DNA of 64,000 bases from an uncultured Bacteroidota bacterium (GCA_903824665.1 CAIJXT010000016.1:16144-80143); one strand, 5' to 3'; shown: positions 1 to 9,698, numbered from the stretch's first letter. The notes: generated from the sequence alone by a model not told the origin. Numbers and translations are program-made.

Positions 1-545
1 TATCATATCATTTCCGCGAGATCATGGAAACACTGGGACTTGATCTTTCTGACGAGAGCCTGTGTGGCACCCCTGACCGTGTTGCGAAGATGTATGTAGA
101 AGAGATTTTTTCTGGTCTCAATCCTGAAAATAAACCCAAGATAGCGCTCTTCGAAAACAAATACCAATACAGGCAAATGCTTGTTGAGAAAGACATTACG
201 CTATTTAGTAATTGCGAGCATCATTTTGTCCCGATTTATGGCAAGGCGCATGTGGCCTACATTTCCTCAGGCAAGGTTATTGGCCTTTCAAAACTGAACC
301 GAATAGTAAGATATTTCGCACAGCGCCCGCAGGTACAGGAGCGCCTCACAGAGCAGATAGCCCGCGAGTTGCAAACCATTCTGGAAACAGACGATGTGGC
401 AGTGCTTATAGACGCCCACCATATGTGTGTGTCATCAAGAGGAATAAAAGACACTGCATCTTCCACCGTCACATCTTTCTATGGTGGTAAGTTCCAGAAA
501 GACAGTACACGCAGTGAATTTTTAACGTATCTGAACATAAAGTAG
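1..545 (+). CDS. folE: GTP cyclohydrolase I, 5' end outside the window
   Basis: This enzyme converts GTP to 7,8-dihydroneopterin triphosphate, the first step of tetrahydrofolate and pterin synthesis, in the cytosol. The frame is already open at base 3 and reads SYHFREI before the methionine at base 24, which is typical folE sequence, so the true start lies upstream. Zinc and active-site residues are present: NCEHH (Cys64, His66-67 counted from base 24) and HHMC (Cys135), with the conserved [10 protein letters not shown] at about 100-109. The C-terminal length is normal. A hairpin followed by a T run lies 27 bases after the stop codon. The family is certain; only the N-terminus is missing. Confidence 0.97.
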   Translation, partial: SYHFREIMETLGLDLSDESLCGTPDRVAKMYVEEIFSGLNPENKPKIALFENKYQYRQMLVEKDITLFSNCEHHFVPIYGKAHVAYISSGKVIGLSKLNRIVRYFAQRPQVQERLTEQIARELQTILETDDVAVLIDAHHMCVSSRGIKDTASSTVTSFYGGKFQKDSTRSEFLTYLNIK

Positions 546-571
546 CGTTTGAGTAGTGGTGATGAGGTGAC

Positions 572-606
572 AAGGGCTTCCGTTTGCTGGAAGCCTTTGT
601 TTTTTT
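572..606 (+). terminator. Rho-independent terminator after folE
   Basis: GGGCTTCC and GGAAGCCT form a stem around a 7-base loop, followed by TTTGTTTTTTT. It closes the folE transcript. Confidence 0.8.
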
Positions 607-671
607 GCGCCCGGCCACATAGCTTCTTAATTACCTCCGGATACGGTAAATTCGTATCCAAATACCAGCTG

Positions 672-1061
672 ATGAATAAAGATGTGCAAGAATACCATGA
701 CGCACTTGTTGGCGACGACCGTGCCATAGCAGATGTTCTATTTGAGGCTATTTGCAACGGACTGCCGAAAGCAGAATACAAAATCTGGCACCGGCACCCG
801 GTATGGTTTCTTGACGGAAACCCAGTAGCAGGCTACAGCAAGCTCAAAAACTGTATGCGCCTGCTCTTTTGGAGCGGACAGTCTTTCGATGAACCCGGCC
901 TCCACCCTGAAGGGTCATTTAAAGCAGCAGAGGCGCGATATATTCACCCTGCTGATATTGATACAAAAGACCTGAAACGATGGATCAAAAAATCGGCTGC
1001 TATACAATGGGATTATAAAAACATTGTAAAACGCAAGGGTGCACTCGAACGCCTGCTATAA
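672..1061 (+). CDS. DUF1801 domain protein
   Basis: A cytosolic 129-residue protein of the DUF1801 family, small alpha/beta proteins of unknown biochemical role. The pattern WHRHPVWFLDGNPVAGYS followed by LLFWSGQSF and a basic C-terminus with DLKRWIKKSA fits the family. The frame is open upstream to base 549, but that part crosses the folE terminator, so the ATG at 672 (MNKDVQEYHD) is preferred. It stands alone between folE and the secreted-protein genes. No catalytic function can be assigned from the sequence. Confidence 0.75.
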   Translation: MNKDVQEYHDALVGDDRAIADVLFEAICNGLPKAEYKIWHRHPVWFLDGNPVAGYSKLKNCMRLLFWSGQSFDEPGLHPEGSFKAAEARYIHPADIDTKDLKRWIKKSAAIQWDYKNIVKRKGALERLL

Positions 1062-1173
1062 CCAGCCCGGACACACATTTGCCGCTCCAAAACCAGTGTA
1101 TTGTCGCTATTCGACGTAAGAAAAATTACACCCATATCACTGTTTTTACATTTTTTAAACCTATATTACACTG

Positions 1174-2577
1174 ATGCAAGCGATCCAAAAAACATTCGTA
1201 CTCCTGTTGCTCCTTCTGGCAAACGTACACTGCACTGTGCATGCACAGTTCTATACCAAACAAAACAAAATCTGGAAGTTCGGGCGCAATACCGGCATTA
1301 GCTTTGCTACAGGGGTCCCGGTACCTGTCTCATCTGCTATCTATACCGACGAGGGATGCGCGGCCGTTGGCGATACATCAGGCAATATGTTGTTTTACAC
1401 CCAGGGCGACAGTATTTGGAACCGCAATGATGTGGTGATGCCCAATGGCGCTGGTCTTGTGCCTTTCTCTTGCAATAGCACCAGCCAGGCGGCAGTAATA
1501 GTACCTGTCATCGGTACTACTACAAAGTACTATGTGTTTTCGCTGGAGCATATTCTCGCATCTGGGTGCCTTGCCTACTCAATAGTAGACATGAGCCTCG
1601 ATGGAGGCTTGGGCGATGTGCCGGTTGCTACCAGAGGCTTGCCGATCGACAGCGGATTTACCGAAAAAATGGTAGCAGTTCGGGGCAACTGCTGCATATG
1701 GCTGCTGGTACACAAAGCGGACTCTGCAAAATTCTACGCTTACAAAATCACCGCCTCCGGTATCAACTTCACACCTGTCATATCTTCTGTAGGAGTATAC
1801 CCCAACTATCACGGGTATGGAGTCATCAAAATAAGCCCCAACCGCACCAAACTCGCGCTTACCCACTTTGAGCTTACAGCCGACACCAGTCGCACAGAGC
1901 TTTACGACTTCAATGCCAATACAGGCATTGTATCCAATTGCCGCATACTCAATACGTACAGCAACCCCTATGGCGCAGAGTTTTCGCCCAATAGCAGTAA
2001 GCTGTATGTACACCATTGGACCTACGGCAAACTACTACAATATGACATAACCGGTACTACCGCAGGCGCCATTAAGGCCACAGAATATGTGGTCGCATCC
2101 TCGTTAACCATAGGATCAGATATGCGCCTGGGCCCGGACAGCAATATCTATTTTTCTTCAAACCATAGCTACCTCGACCGGATAAACGACCCCAACAACT
2201 CAGGCAGTGCATGCAACTATACATCCAACACAATAGACCTGGGCGCCGGAACCTGCATATTGGGGCTCCCCCCGGTATACTGGTCCGATACCGCCTGCCC
2301 CACAGGAGCACCATTAATTGCTGATGCTGTACAGCAACTGCTGGTTTACCCCAACCCTGCCAATAGCATTATCAACATCATAGTACCCGGCAAAGGCAAC
2401 TGCAATATTCAGCTACTGGACATGACGGGCCGGGTATGGGTCACCACTACCGGAGCCGCAGAAAACCATACTACCCTTAGTACCGACGGCATACCCGACG
2501 GCCAATATGTAGTACGGGCTGATGCTGCCGATGGCACTATTTTCCGGACAACAATTGTGGTCCACAAAAACAGGTAG
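1174..2577 (+). CDS. Secreted propeller-like protein with T9SS sorting domain
   Basis: A 467-residue exported protein. Residues 1-24 form a signal peptide (hydrophobic LLLLLLANVHCTVHA, cleavage near AQ-F). The middle has repeated beta-rich segments with GYGVIKISPNRTKLAL, GAEFSPNSSKLYV and MRLGPDSNIYFSS, resembling WD40/YncE-like propeller blades. The last ~80 residues begin with VYPNPANSIINI, contain LLDMTGRV and end in a basic tail, the standard T9SS type A sorting domain that directs passage across the outer membrane. It is probably a cell-surface or secreted protein. The substrate or partner is unknown. The next gene also encodes a T9SS cargo but is 252 bases away, so a shared transcript is uncertain. 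Confidence 0.8.
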   Translation: MQAIQKTFVLLLLLLANVHCTVHAQFYTKQNKIWKFGRNTGISFATGVPVPVSSAIYTDEGCAAVGDTSGNMLFYTQGDSIWNRNDVVMPNGAGLVPFSCNSTSQAAVIVPVIGTTTKYYVFSLEHILASGCLAYSIVDMSLDGGLGDVPVATRGLPIDSGFTEKMVAVRGNCCIWLLVHKADSAKFYAYKITASGINFTPVISSVGVYPNYHGYGVIKISPNRTKLALTHFELTADTSRTELYDFNANTGIVSNCRILNTYSNPYGAEFSPNSSKLYVHHWTYGKLLQYDITGTTAGAIKATEYVVASSLTIGSDMRLGPDSNIYFSSNHSYLDRINDPNNSGSACNYTSNTIDLGAGTCILGLPPVYWSDTACPTGAPLIADAVQQLLVYPNPANSIINIIVPGKGNCNIQLLDMTGRVWVTTTGAAENHTTLSTDGIPDGQYVVRADAADGTIFRTTIVVHKNR

Positions 2578-2829
2578 CAATACAGATTTGCACGCTTTCG
2601 GTAGTTTTTACTGTCACTGATTTGTTTTTGTATCCCAACTATAAAACCGAAAATGTAGAAGCATGTTTTCCCAAACACTACACCGCAACGCTAACTTAAC
2701 AGGCTGTACGCTTATATCTACATGACAAATAATAACAGCCGACCTACACATTAAAATCAATGTTCATTTTCGTTGTTTACCCAACAGTATATGGAATTTT
2801 GATGTCTATTAACTAAACACCCGCCTTTT

Positions 2830-5529
2830 ATGAAAAATACCATCATCGCATTATTGCTGGTATGCACCGCGCTTCCGGCCATAGCGGCAACGAGTATCAC
2901 CACGCCCACAGTCTCCGGCCACTGGACGCTAGCCGGTTCGCCTTACAAAATTTACAACGACATCACTATACCTTCCGGCCAGACCCTCACGATAGATCCC
3001 GGCGTGGAAGTCGTATTCCAGGGGTTGCACTCATTTTTTGTCGTTGGTAGTCTGGCAGCTACCGGCACAGCCGCACAAACCATAAAATTCAGAGCACAGG
3101 ACACCACCGGTTGGTACGACGACAACGTAGCCTCCGGAGGCTGGCGGGGCATCCGGTTCACAGATACCACCTTCGGTATACCAGATGTATCCTCTTTCTC
3201 CTATTGCACGGTCACCGATATAAAGTACGGCGGAACGCCCGGTGGCGGCACCTCCGTCTATTCTTCTTTTGAAGTATACATCCGCAGGAGGCTGCGTATC
3301 AGTAATTGCAATTTCAACCACAATTTGTCCCAGAACGGCGGCGGCACCCTGCTGCACCTTTCAGGAATGGTCACTATCGAAAACTCTGTTTTCTACAACA
3401 ACAAAGCCAACATGCGCATCATTCTGTTTTTCGCGCTCAACAACCAACGGATGAGCAACTGCAACATCTACAACAACACTTGTGTTGGCGACATAGTAAA
3501 CGTACTAATGCACGAGAGTATAACATCGCCACTCTCGGTGACAATTGAAGGCTGTAATCTATACCAGAATGCTTCTACCGGCGAAATATCGAAGGGTGCA
3601 ATTGTGAGCAAATGGGGCAATAATCCTACAGTGCTCTTCAACCTCAGAAAAAACAAAATACACCACAATACACAAAGCAATGAAGCTGCCGTACAAATGG
3701 TTGGCGGCTATGCCGATATCAACGGAAACCTGATCTGCAACAACCATCACATAATGCCCGGAACATGCGGCCCGGCAGAGGGCGGTGGCGGCATTCGTTT
3801 GCACAGCAATCTCGGATTTACAAACTACATCGTACGCAACAATATCATTGCCAACAACCACAGTGAGTTTTGGGGCGGCGGCATCTATGTGTGGAAATCA
3901 AATGCCCGCATCTACAACAATACGATTGTAAACAACACAGTCCCGAATACGTCCTTTCCGCAGGGTGCAGGCATTTGTCTGATACAGGACACATTTCGCA
4001 CCTACATCAAAAACAACCTGTTATACAACAACCGTGCAGTAGGAACTACCAGCAGCCCCAACATCTACTCGCACAACAACTCTCCCATCATTATCGAGCA
4101 CAACTGGCTCCAACGCCCCGTTAGCGCCGACCTGCTTTCCTATGCAGGATACACGCTGTACTATGGCGATACGATGTCGAATGTTGTGGCCACTTCGCCC
4201 GGCATGGTAGCCCCTACGCTCACAGCCTCTCTCACCGAAAATGCGGTACCGGCAAACTTCAGCCTGCTGCAGACTTCTGCATGCATCAACACAGGCGACT
4301 CAACCTCAGCACTACCCTATACCACCGACTACAACAATGCATCCAGAATTGCCGGCACCTCCATCGACATAGGAGCATGCGAGTTCAATAGCTTTTGTCC
4401 CGACCCGGTCACCGGCGGTACCGACATCTGTGTGGGCGGCACCACTACCCTCTCTCACCCTGTGGCTGGTGGCACATGGAGCAGTCCCAACGCACCGACT
4501 TTGGTAACGGTCGATGCAGCCTCCGGCCTCGTAACTGGTGTGGCAGGCTACAATGCAGCTGTTTACTACCACACAGGCACCTGCATCGCCAGTACTAATG
4601 TGCATATCCACGCATTGCCATCTTCTGTTGTTGGCCCTGCAAATGTGTGCATGGGGTCAGCGATAGCACTCTTTTCCCTGCCATCTGGCGGCATCTGGAC
4701 TGCCTCCAACCCCACTGGTACCATCAGCGCGACAGGCATCGTCACTCCTGTTTCATATGGTCTCGACACCTTCTATTACAACTATACCAACATGTGTGGC
4801 ACCACAACACTGAGCACCCTCGTTCAGATCGATACCCTGCCCGGAACAATTACCGGTCCGCATGCGGTTTGCGAAGGTTTGTCGGCAACACTCTCCTGCA
4901 CAGGATATGGCTATTGGATCAGCCCGGAGTTTGGTCCTTCATTCATCAATACATCCACCGGCGAATACACCGGATCTCCGGTAGGCCAATGGAGCATCGT
5001 GTATCAGTTGCCTACCGGTTGCCAGTCGCATACTCAGGTTACGGTCAATCCAAACCCCATAATATCAGGTGCCGTGGGCAATGTATGCATTGGCACGCCC
5101 AAGCCGCTCACAGCCAATATTTCAGGCGGCACCTGGAGCAGCAGCGACATGAGCATCATTTCCGTTACCGCCACCGGCATTGCCAGTGGCATAACCAGTG
5201 GCAATGCCATAATCACTTATACTTCACCCATAGGCTGTACACAAACGGTCACACTTACGGCCACCGTATGCCCTACGGCTGTAGAAACACTGCCGTCGCC
5301 GGCAACAATAGCCGTGTACCCCAACCCTGCAACCGACAGAATAGCAGTTACAACACCAGTCTGTGCAGGCACATTGGAACTAAGAAATACAACCGGCATA
5401 AAAGTAGCTGAGCAGACGGTAACAGGCCCCACCACTGGCATAGATGTGCACACCCTGCCTCGCGGCATTTATATGCTGCTATGGCAGCACGATGGTGCCA
5501 GAATCGTGCAGCGGGTAGTTGTACAATAG
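2830..5529 (+). CDS. Secreted parallel beta-helix protein with Ig-like repeats and T9SS sorting domain
   Basis: An 899-residue exported protein. A signal peptide (MKNTIIALLLVCTALPAIAA) is followed by a right-handed parallel beta-helix from about residue 30 to 480, seen as many short turns such as NNIIANNH and YNNTIVNNT. Residues about 520-800 hold repeats with TDICVGGTTTLS and GGTWSS patterns, a PKD/BIG2-like Ig family common in this phylum. The C-terminus (VYPNPATDRIAV, LRNTTGIKVAE, GIYMLLW) is a T9SS sorting domain. Beta-helix surface proteins often bind or cleave polysaccharides, but no catalytic motif is evident, so the substrate is unknown. The GGTWSS repeats are of the same kind as those in the large protein at 17-21 kb. 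Confidence 0.82.
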   Translation: MKNTIIALLLVCTALPAIAATSITTPTVSGHWTLAGSPYKIYNDITIPSGQTLTIDPGVEVVFQGLHSFFVVGSLAATGTAAQTIKFRAQDTTGWYDDNVASGGWRGIRFTDTTFGIPDVSSFSYCTVTDIKYGGTPGGGTSVYSSFEVYIRRRLRISNCNFNHNLSQNGGGTLLHLSGMVTIENSVFYNNKANMRIILFFALNNQRMSNCNIYNNTCVGDIVNVLMHESITSPLSVTIEGCNLYQNASTGEISKGAIVSKWGNNPTVLFNLRKNKIHHNTQSNEAAVQMVGGYADINGNLICNNHHIMPGTCGPAEGGGGIRLHSNLGFTNYIVRNNIIANNHSEFWGGGIYVWKSNARIYNNTIVNNTVPNTSFPQGAGICLIQDTFRTYIKNNLLYNNRAVGTTSSPNIYSHNNSPIIIEHNWLQRPVSADLLSYAGYTLYYGDTMSNVVATSPGMVAPTLTASLTENAVPANFSLLQTSACINTGDSTSALPYTTDYNNASRIAGTSIDIGACEFNSFCPDPVTGGTDICVGGTTTLSHPVAGGTWSSPNAPTLVTVDAASGLVTGVAGYNAAVYYHTGTCIASTNVHIHALPSSVVGPANVCMGSAIALFSLPSGGIWTASNPTGTISATGIVTPVSYGLDTFYYNYTNMCGTTTLSTLVQIDTLPGTITGPHAVCEGLSATLSCTGYGYWISPEFGPSFINTSTGEYTGSPVGQWSIVYQLPTGCQSHTQVTVNPNPIISGAVGNVCIGTPKPLTANISGGTWSSSDMSIISVTATGIASGITSGNAIITYTSPIGCTQTVTLTATVCPTAVETLPSPATIAVYPNPATDRIAVTTPVCAGTLELRNTTGIKVAEQTVTGPTTGIDVHTLPRGIYMLLWQHDGARIVQRVVVQ

Positions 5530-5602
5530 CCAATCCTGCCGTAAGGAATTGTAAAAGCGCGTACTTTGCATCACCCGAATAAAATGAACGGCAACTGCAA
5601 CA

Positions 5603-6244
5603 ATGATTCCGGAGAATGAACTAATAACGCTCTTCCCTGCTTTCGAACCCGCACTGATACGCGAAATAGCAACCACGGGCAGCCTGCGGTCTTTTGCCGA
5701 TGGCGACCTCATAATGAAAAGTGGCAGGTACATCAGGTCGGCAATGATAGTGATAGAAGGCCTGGTAAAGGTGATGCGTGAGGACGATGAAGGGAATGAG
5801 TACTTCATGTATTACATAGAGCCGGGCGAGGCCTGTGCAATGTCTATGATCTGCGCCAACAAACAAAACATGAGCGAACTGACGGCAAAAGCTGTGGGTA
5901 CCGTGCAAGTGATCACCACCCCGCTGGAGCTGATGGACAACTGGATGATGCACTATAAAAGCTGGTACCAGTTTGTGCTGGGCTCGTATCGCAGGCGGTT
6001 TGAGGACATGCTCACAACCATAGACCATGTAGCTTTCCGCAACATGGACGAGCGACTCATCTTCTACCTTAAAGAAAACAGCCGCAAACTGAAAACCAAC
6101 CTCATCCCTTTCACGCATGCCGAAATAGCGGGCGAGCTCAACTCGTCGCGAGAAGTGATAACCCGCTTGATGAAAAAACTGGCCGACAGAGGCATGATTC
6201 GCCTCAACAGGCAGGAAATAGAAATCATAAATCTCGACAAATAA
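5603..6244 (+). CDS. Crp/Fnr family transcriptional regulator
   Basis: A 213-residue regulator with an N-terminal cyclic-nucleotide-binding-like beta roll (about 20-120: SLRSFADGDLIMKSGRY and YYIEPGEACAMS) and a C-terminal winged helix-turn-helix (about 160-210: AEIAGELNSSREVITRLMKKL). No N-terminal cysteine cluster for a 4Fe-4S centre is seen, so it is not a canonical Fnr oxygen sensor. It heads a run of sulfur-metabolism genes in the same direction and probably controls them. Matching palindromes precede the TauE gene and the MBL-rhodanese gene at identical distances from candidate promoters. Its own promoter may use TACTTTG at 5562-5568. The signal sensed is unknown; sulfide or persulfide is a reasonable inference from context. 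Confidence 0.85.
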   Translation: MIPENELITLFPAFEPALIREIATTGSLRSFADGDLIMKSGRYIRSAMIVIEGLVKVMREDDEGNEYFMYYIEPGEACAMSMICANKQNMSELTAKAVGTVQVITTPLELMDNWMMHYKSWYQFVLGSYRRRFEDMLTTIDHVAFRNMDERLIFYLKENSRKLKTNLIPFTHAEIAGELNSSREVITRLMKKLADRGMIRLNRQEIEIINLDK

Positions 6245-6252
6245 ACCGCTGT

Positions 6253-6266
6253 GTAACTTTTATCAC
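6253..6266. promoter_or_regulatory. Candidate Crp/Fnr-family operator before the TauE gene
   Basis: GTAACTTTTATCAC is an imperfect inverted repeat centred at 6259.5, inside a longer CTGTG/CACAG palindrome. Its centre lies 33.5 bases before a TTTG box (6293-6296), the same distance as for the site at 7111-7124. Confidence 0.55.
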
Positions 6267-6300
6267 AGAGCAGACCAGGTTATAGCTGCACCTTTGCCAC

Positions 6301-7101
6301 ATGGAAATTTTGGGGTATAGTGCAGCGGTGCTCATCGGTATTTCTCTGGGTCTTATAGGTGGCGGCGGGTCCATTCTCACAGTACCGGTGCTGGTATACC
6401 TGTTTGGTATTGATGCCGGGCTGGCTACCTCCTATTCACTGTTTGTTGTGGGCACTACCAGCCTGGTAGGTGCCTGGAAAAACCACACCAAGGGCTTTGT
6501 CGATATCCGTACAGCACTGCTGTTCGGCGCGGCATCTATCACAACCGTACTGCTCACACGCCGGTTCCTGATACCGCTGATACCCAATGTAGTTTACAGC
6601 AATGCCAACCTTTCCATCTCCCGGTCTATGCTTACCATGGTGCTGTTTGCCACGCTCATGCTGCTGGCGTCCTTCTCTATGATCAGGGGTGGCAGCAAGG
6701 CTGCTCCGGCAGGCGCCGGCGCTCCATCTGCACCCGTACCACTATCCTTGCTGATGTATGGCGTAGGCATTGGTCTCGTTACCGGACTGCTGGGCGCGGG
6801 TGGCGGGTTCCTGCTCATACCAGCATTGGTATTGTTGCTCCATATGCCCATGAAGACTGCTGTAGGCACATCGCTATTCATCATCGCGCTCAACTCACTG
6901 ATTGGCTTCACCGGCGACCTCGGCCATGTAGCCATACAGTGGCCTTTCCTGCTAACTATTACCGGCATAGCAGTTGCAGGCATTCTAGCTGGCACCTGGC
7001 TGAGTAAGAAAATACCCGGAGAAAAACTCAAAAAAGGCTTTGGATGGTTCGTGCTTATAATGGCTGTCTATATCCTTATAAAGGAACTCTTTTTCAGGTA
7101 A
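6301..7101 (+). CDS. TauE/SafE family sulfite or sulfonate exporter
   Basis: A 266-residue inner-membrane protein with about 8 hydrophobic helices. The two internally repeated halves each begin with a glycine-rich motif: GGGGSILTVPVLVYL near residue 20 and GAGGGFLLIPALVLL near 165, both diagnostic of the TauE/SafE (DUF81) family. Members move sulfite, sulfoacetate or other organosulfur anions. The sulfur-oxidation genes downstream suggest it exports sulfite or thiosulfate made by the persulfide dioxygenase. The ATG follows a candidate TTTG promoter box by only a few bases. The exact substrate cannot be read from sequence. Confidence 0.88.
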   Translation: MEILGYSAAVLIGISLGLIGGGGSILTVPVLVYLFGIDAGLATSYSLFVVGTTSLVGAWKNHTKGFVDIRTALLFGAASITTVLLTRRFLIPLIPNVVYSNANLSISRSMLTMVLFATLMLLASFSMIRGGSKAAPAGAGAPSAPVPLSLLMYGVGIGLVTGLLGAGGGFLLIPALVLLLHMPMKTAVGTSLFIIALNSLIGFTGDLGHVAIQWPFLLTITGIAVAGILAGTWLSKKIPGEKLKKGFGWFVLIMAVYILIKELFFR

Positions 7102-7110
7102 CCCGCCAGC

Positions 7111-7124
7111 GTGACTTTTGTCAC
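7111..7124. promoter_or_regulatory. Candidate Crp/Fnr-family operator before the persulfide dioxygenase-like gene
   Basis: GTGACTTTTGTCAC is a perfect 5-bp inverted repeat with a 4-base spacer, centred at 7117.5. The centre is 33.5 bases before TTTG at 7151-7154, where a class II activator site would be expected. Confidence 0.6.
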
Positions 7125-7180
7125 CTTCGGCCCCCTACACAATAAGGAACTTTGTATAAAATTAATTAAAACCACAGATC

Positions 7181-8590
7181 ATGACAATAGAACAGATTTA
7201 CACGGGCTGCCTTGCACAGGGAGCGTACTACATTGAGAGCAATGGCGAAGCAGCCATCATCGACCCGCTGCGCGAGGTTGATGCCTACCTCCAGCGTGCC
7301 ACGCACGACAAGGCGAAAATCAAATACGTATTTGAAACGCACTTTCATGCCGACTTCGTTTCCGGCCATATAGACCTGGCGCAGAAAACAGGTGCTGCAA
7401 TAGTATACGGGCCCACCGCCCGCCCCGGTTTCGATGCTGTTGTTGCAACAGATGGGCAGAAGTTCTCCGTTGGTAATATCACCATCGAGGCACTGCATAC
7501 ACCCGGCCATACCATGGAGAGCACCTGCTACTTGCTTACCGACGAAAACGGCAAGGCTACAGCACTCTTCTCCGGCGACACCCTGTTCATAGGCGATGTA
7601 GGCCGGCCTGACCTGGCACAAAAAGCAGCGCACATGACCCAGGAAGAGCTTGCCGCAACTTTATTCGACTCTCTGCGCAATAAAATTATGCCGCTTGCAG
7701 ACGATATCACTGTATACCCTGCACACGGTGCCGGCAGCGCCTGCGGCAAAAACATGAGCAAAGAAACCACCGACACCCTGGGCCACCAGAAAGCCACCAA
7801 CTACGCACTGCGTGCCAATATGACCCGCGACGAGTTTGTAAAAGAAGTAACCACCGGCCTGATGCCGCCACCTGCTTACTTCCCGCTCAATGTGGCTATG
7901 AACCGCGACGGATACGAAAGCATAGATGTGGTACTGGCCCGTGGCAGCCACGCACTCACACCCGACGCTTTCGAAGCTGTAGCAACAGCCACCGGCGCGC
8001 TGATACTAGACACCCGCGACCCTCAGATTTTTGCCGCCGGGTTTGTACCCAACTCCATCAACATTGGTATCAACGGCAACTTCGCTCCGTGGGTAGGGGC
8101 CCTCATACCAGATATCAGGCAGGAGATACTGCTTGTCGCAGAGCCGGGCACAGAGCAGGAGGCCGTCACACGCCTGTCACGCGTAGGCTACGATCATTGT
8201 ATCGGATACCTTGATAACGGTTTTGCCGCATGGGCTCAGGCCGGCAAAGAGACAGACCACATAACATCAGTTGCCGCAACAGATATCACAGCTACCGCTG
8301 AAGCAAATACGATCATAGATGTGCGCAAGAAAAACGAATACCTCAGCGAGCACATACAAGGAGTGGAAAACTATCCGCTCGACGATATCAACAACGGCTT
8401 TGCCGCACTCAGCAAGGATACCCCCTACTATGTCCATTGCGCGGGTGGTTACAGGTCTATGATATTCATCTCTATCCTCAGAGCCAGGGGTTACAACAAC
8501 CTCATTGATATAAAGGGTGGATTCAAAGCCATCAAAGATACCAACCGGTTTCAGCTTACAGACTATGTCTGCCCTACCACTTTGTTGTAA
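7181..8590 (+). CDS. MBL-fold persulfide dioxygenase-like protein with two rhodanese domains
   Basis: A 469-residue cytosolic fusion. Residues 1-250 form an ETHE1-like metallo-beta-lactamase domain with THFHAD (His54, His56, Asp58), HTPGH (106-110) and GDTLFIGDVGRPDL (132-145), the iron-binding residues of persulfide dioxygenases, which oxidise glutathione persulfide to sulfite. Two rhodanese domains follow. The first (about 255-350) has LLVAEPG where the catalytic loop should be and no cysteine, so it is inactive. The second (about 365-460) keeps the loop HCAGGYRS with Cys420 and should transfer sulfane sulfur. The next gene is another rhodanese 42 bases downstream. Role inferred: sulfide and persulfide detoxification. 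Confidence 0.9.
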   Translation: MTIEQIYTGCLAQGAYYIESNGEAAIIDPLREVDAYLQRATHDKAKIKYVFETHFHADFVSGHIDLAQKTGAAIVYGPTARPGFDAVVATDGQKFSVGNITIEALHTPGHTMESTCYLLTDENGKATALFSGDTLFIGDVGRPDLAQKAAHMTQEELAATLFDSLRNKIMPLADDITVYPAHGAGSACGKNMSKETTDTLGHQKATNYALRANMTRDEFVKEVTTGLMPPPAYFPLNVAMNRDGYESIDVVLARGSHALTPDAFEAVATATGALILDTRDPQIFAAGFVPNSINIGINGNFAPWVGALIPDIRQEILLVAEPGTEQEAVTRLSRVGYDHCIGYLDNGFAAWAQAGKETDHITSVAATDITATAEANTIIDVRKKNEYLSEHIQGVENYPLDDINNGFAALSKDTPYYVHCAGGYRSMIFISILRARGYNNLIDIKGGFKAIKDTNRFQLTDYVCPTTLL

Positions 8591-8632
8591 TGCCATTTCA
8601 TTTTTCAAACCATTAAACAAAAAAATACAGTT

Positions 8633-8923
8633 ATGAACTTCGCAACACAAACAGACTACCGCAGCCTCATAAAGAACGGCGCCATCGTAGTAGACGTAAG
8701 AACTAAAGACGAATATGCATCGGGTCATGTTCAGGGATCGCTGAACATACCACTGGACACCATAGACATGCGCATAGCCGATCTGAAAGCAATGCATAAA
8801 CCAGTGATTGCTGTATGCCGATCAGGCGCGCGCAGCAGTGTAGCCGCATCTGTGCTGCACGGCGCTGGTATAGAAGTATACAACGCTGGTGGATGGACCG
8901 ATCTGGACCGGGTGATCAGGTAA
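8633..8923 (+). CDS. Single-domain rhodanese (thiosulfate sulfurtransferase family)
   Basis: A 96-residue protein consisting of one rhodanese domain. It has the family motif VVDVRTKDEYASGHVQGSLNIP (about 21-42) and the active-site loop CRSGARSS (Cys64 by count) near residues 64-71. No signal peptide is seen, so it is cytosolic. It lies 42 bases after the MBL-rhodanese gene and is probably co-transcribed. It likely carries persulfide sulfur between enzymes of the cluster, as small rhodaneses do in sulfide oxidation operons. Confidence 0.9.
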   Translation: MNFATQTDYRSLIKNGAIVVDVRTKDEYASGHVQGSLNIPLDTIDMRIADLKAMHKPVIAVCRSGARSSVAASVLHGAGIEVYNAGGWTDLDRVIR

Positions 8924-8957
8924 TATTTTAAACAACGGCAGAAAGCAAACATACAAT

Positions 8958-9698
8958 TTGGGTGTCTACGGAAAAATACGGTTCCTTACCGCATTAATGT
9001 TTATAGCGCTGTTGGCAGGCATGCCGCCGGCTGCATTGGGGCAAGCGCACCATTGCGGCTGGCTGCGCGCTACTGCCGAGGTACCGCTGGGCAAAAAATG
9101 GCGCACCGATGCCGAGCTGCAGGAGCGCCGGCAGAGCAGCATTGGCACCACCAACCCCCTGGCAGCACAGCAGATGTACTCGTGGCGGCAGTGGCTCTAC
9201 TACATGCCCTCCGGCAACCTCAGGTTGGCGCTTTCCCCCTTTGCCTACTTCCACTCCAGACCCTACATCATCACCGCTGCCGACGAGGGCAAACCCGCTA
9301 CCGAAGAGTACCGCTTCACCGCGGCCGCCGAGTGGCAGCAACCGCTACCCGTGCGGCACCTGTTCGTCGTAGGCAGGGTCGGTGCCGAATACCGGTTGGT
9401 ACATCACAACCCTGCCATGCTGCGCACCAGATACCGTACGGGCATCAGGTATGCCATCACACCAAAATACACCGCCGCTGTAAACTACGAATACCTGATA
9501 GGCACCACCACCAGGCCCGCCTTTACCGACTTCGACAATGCCCGTGCCTGGGCCAGCATCACCCACCCGCTATCGCCACACCTGCGCGCCGAGCTGGGCT
9601 TCCTGCACATCAACCGCAAACTGAAAAACGGCGATCTGATGCAGGAAAACAATATCTTGCTCAATATATCCTTCAGTCTGGGTAAAGATGCCCGATGA
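8958..9698 (+). CDS. DUF2490 outer-membrane-like protein
   Basis: A 246-residue exported protein. The TTG at 8958 gives a proper signal peptide (GKIRFLTALMFIALLAGMPPAALGQ), whereas the ATG at 8997 would remove its basic end, so TTG is preferred. The mature part alternates polar and aromatic residues in beta strands (WLRATAEVPLGKKWRTDAELQER, TRYRTGIRYAI, AELGFLHINR) and ends in a strand-like SFSLGKDAR, as in DUF2490 outer-membrane barrels. It sits between sulfur genes, 34 bases after the rhodanese. A passive pore for sulfur compounds is possible but unproven. Confidence 0.7.
   Translation: MGVYGKIRFLTALMFIALLAGMPPAALGQAHHCGWLRATAEVPLGKKWRTDAELQERRQSSIGTTNPLAAQQMYSWRQWLYYMPSGNLRLALSPFAYFHSRPYIITAADEGKPATEEYRFTAAAEWQQPLPVRHLFVVGRVGAEYRLVHHNPAMLRTRYRTGIRYAITPKYTAAVNYEYLIGTTTRPAFTDFDNARAWASITHPLSPHLRAELGFLHINRKLKNGDLMQENNILLNISFSLGKDAR

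Noticed and set aside
4647..5411. Long plus-strand reading frame inside the beta-helix protein gene
   Set aside because: It lies entirely within a well-supported gene in another frame and has a composition rich in His, Arg and Tyr with no domain; it is a by-product of the repetitive coding sequence.
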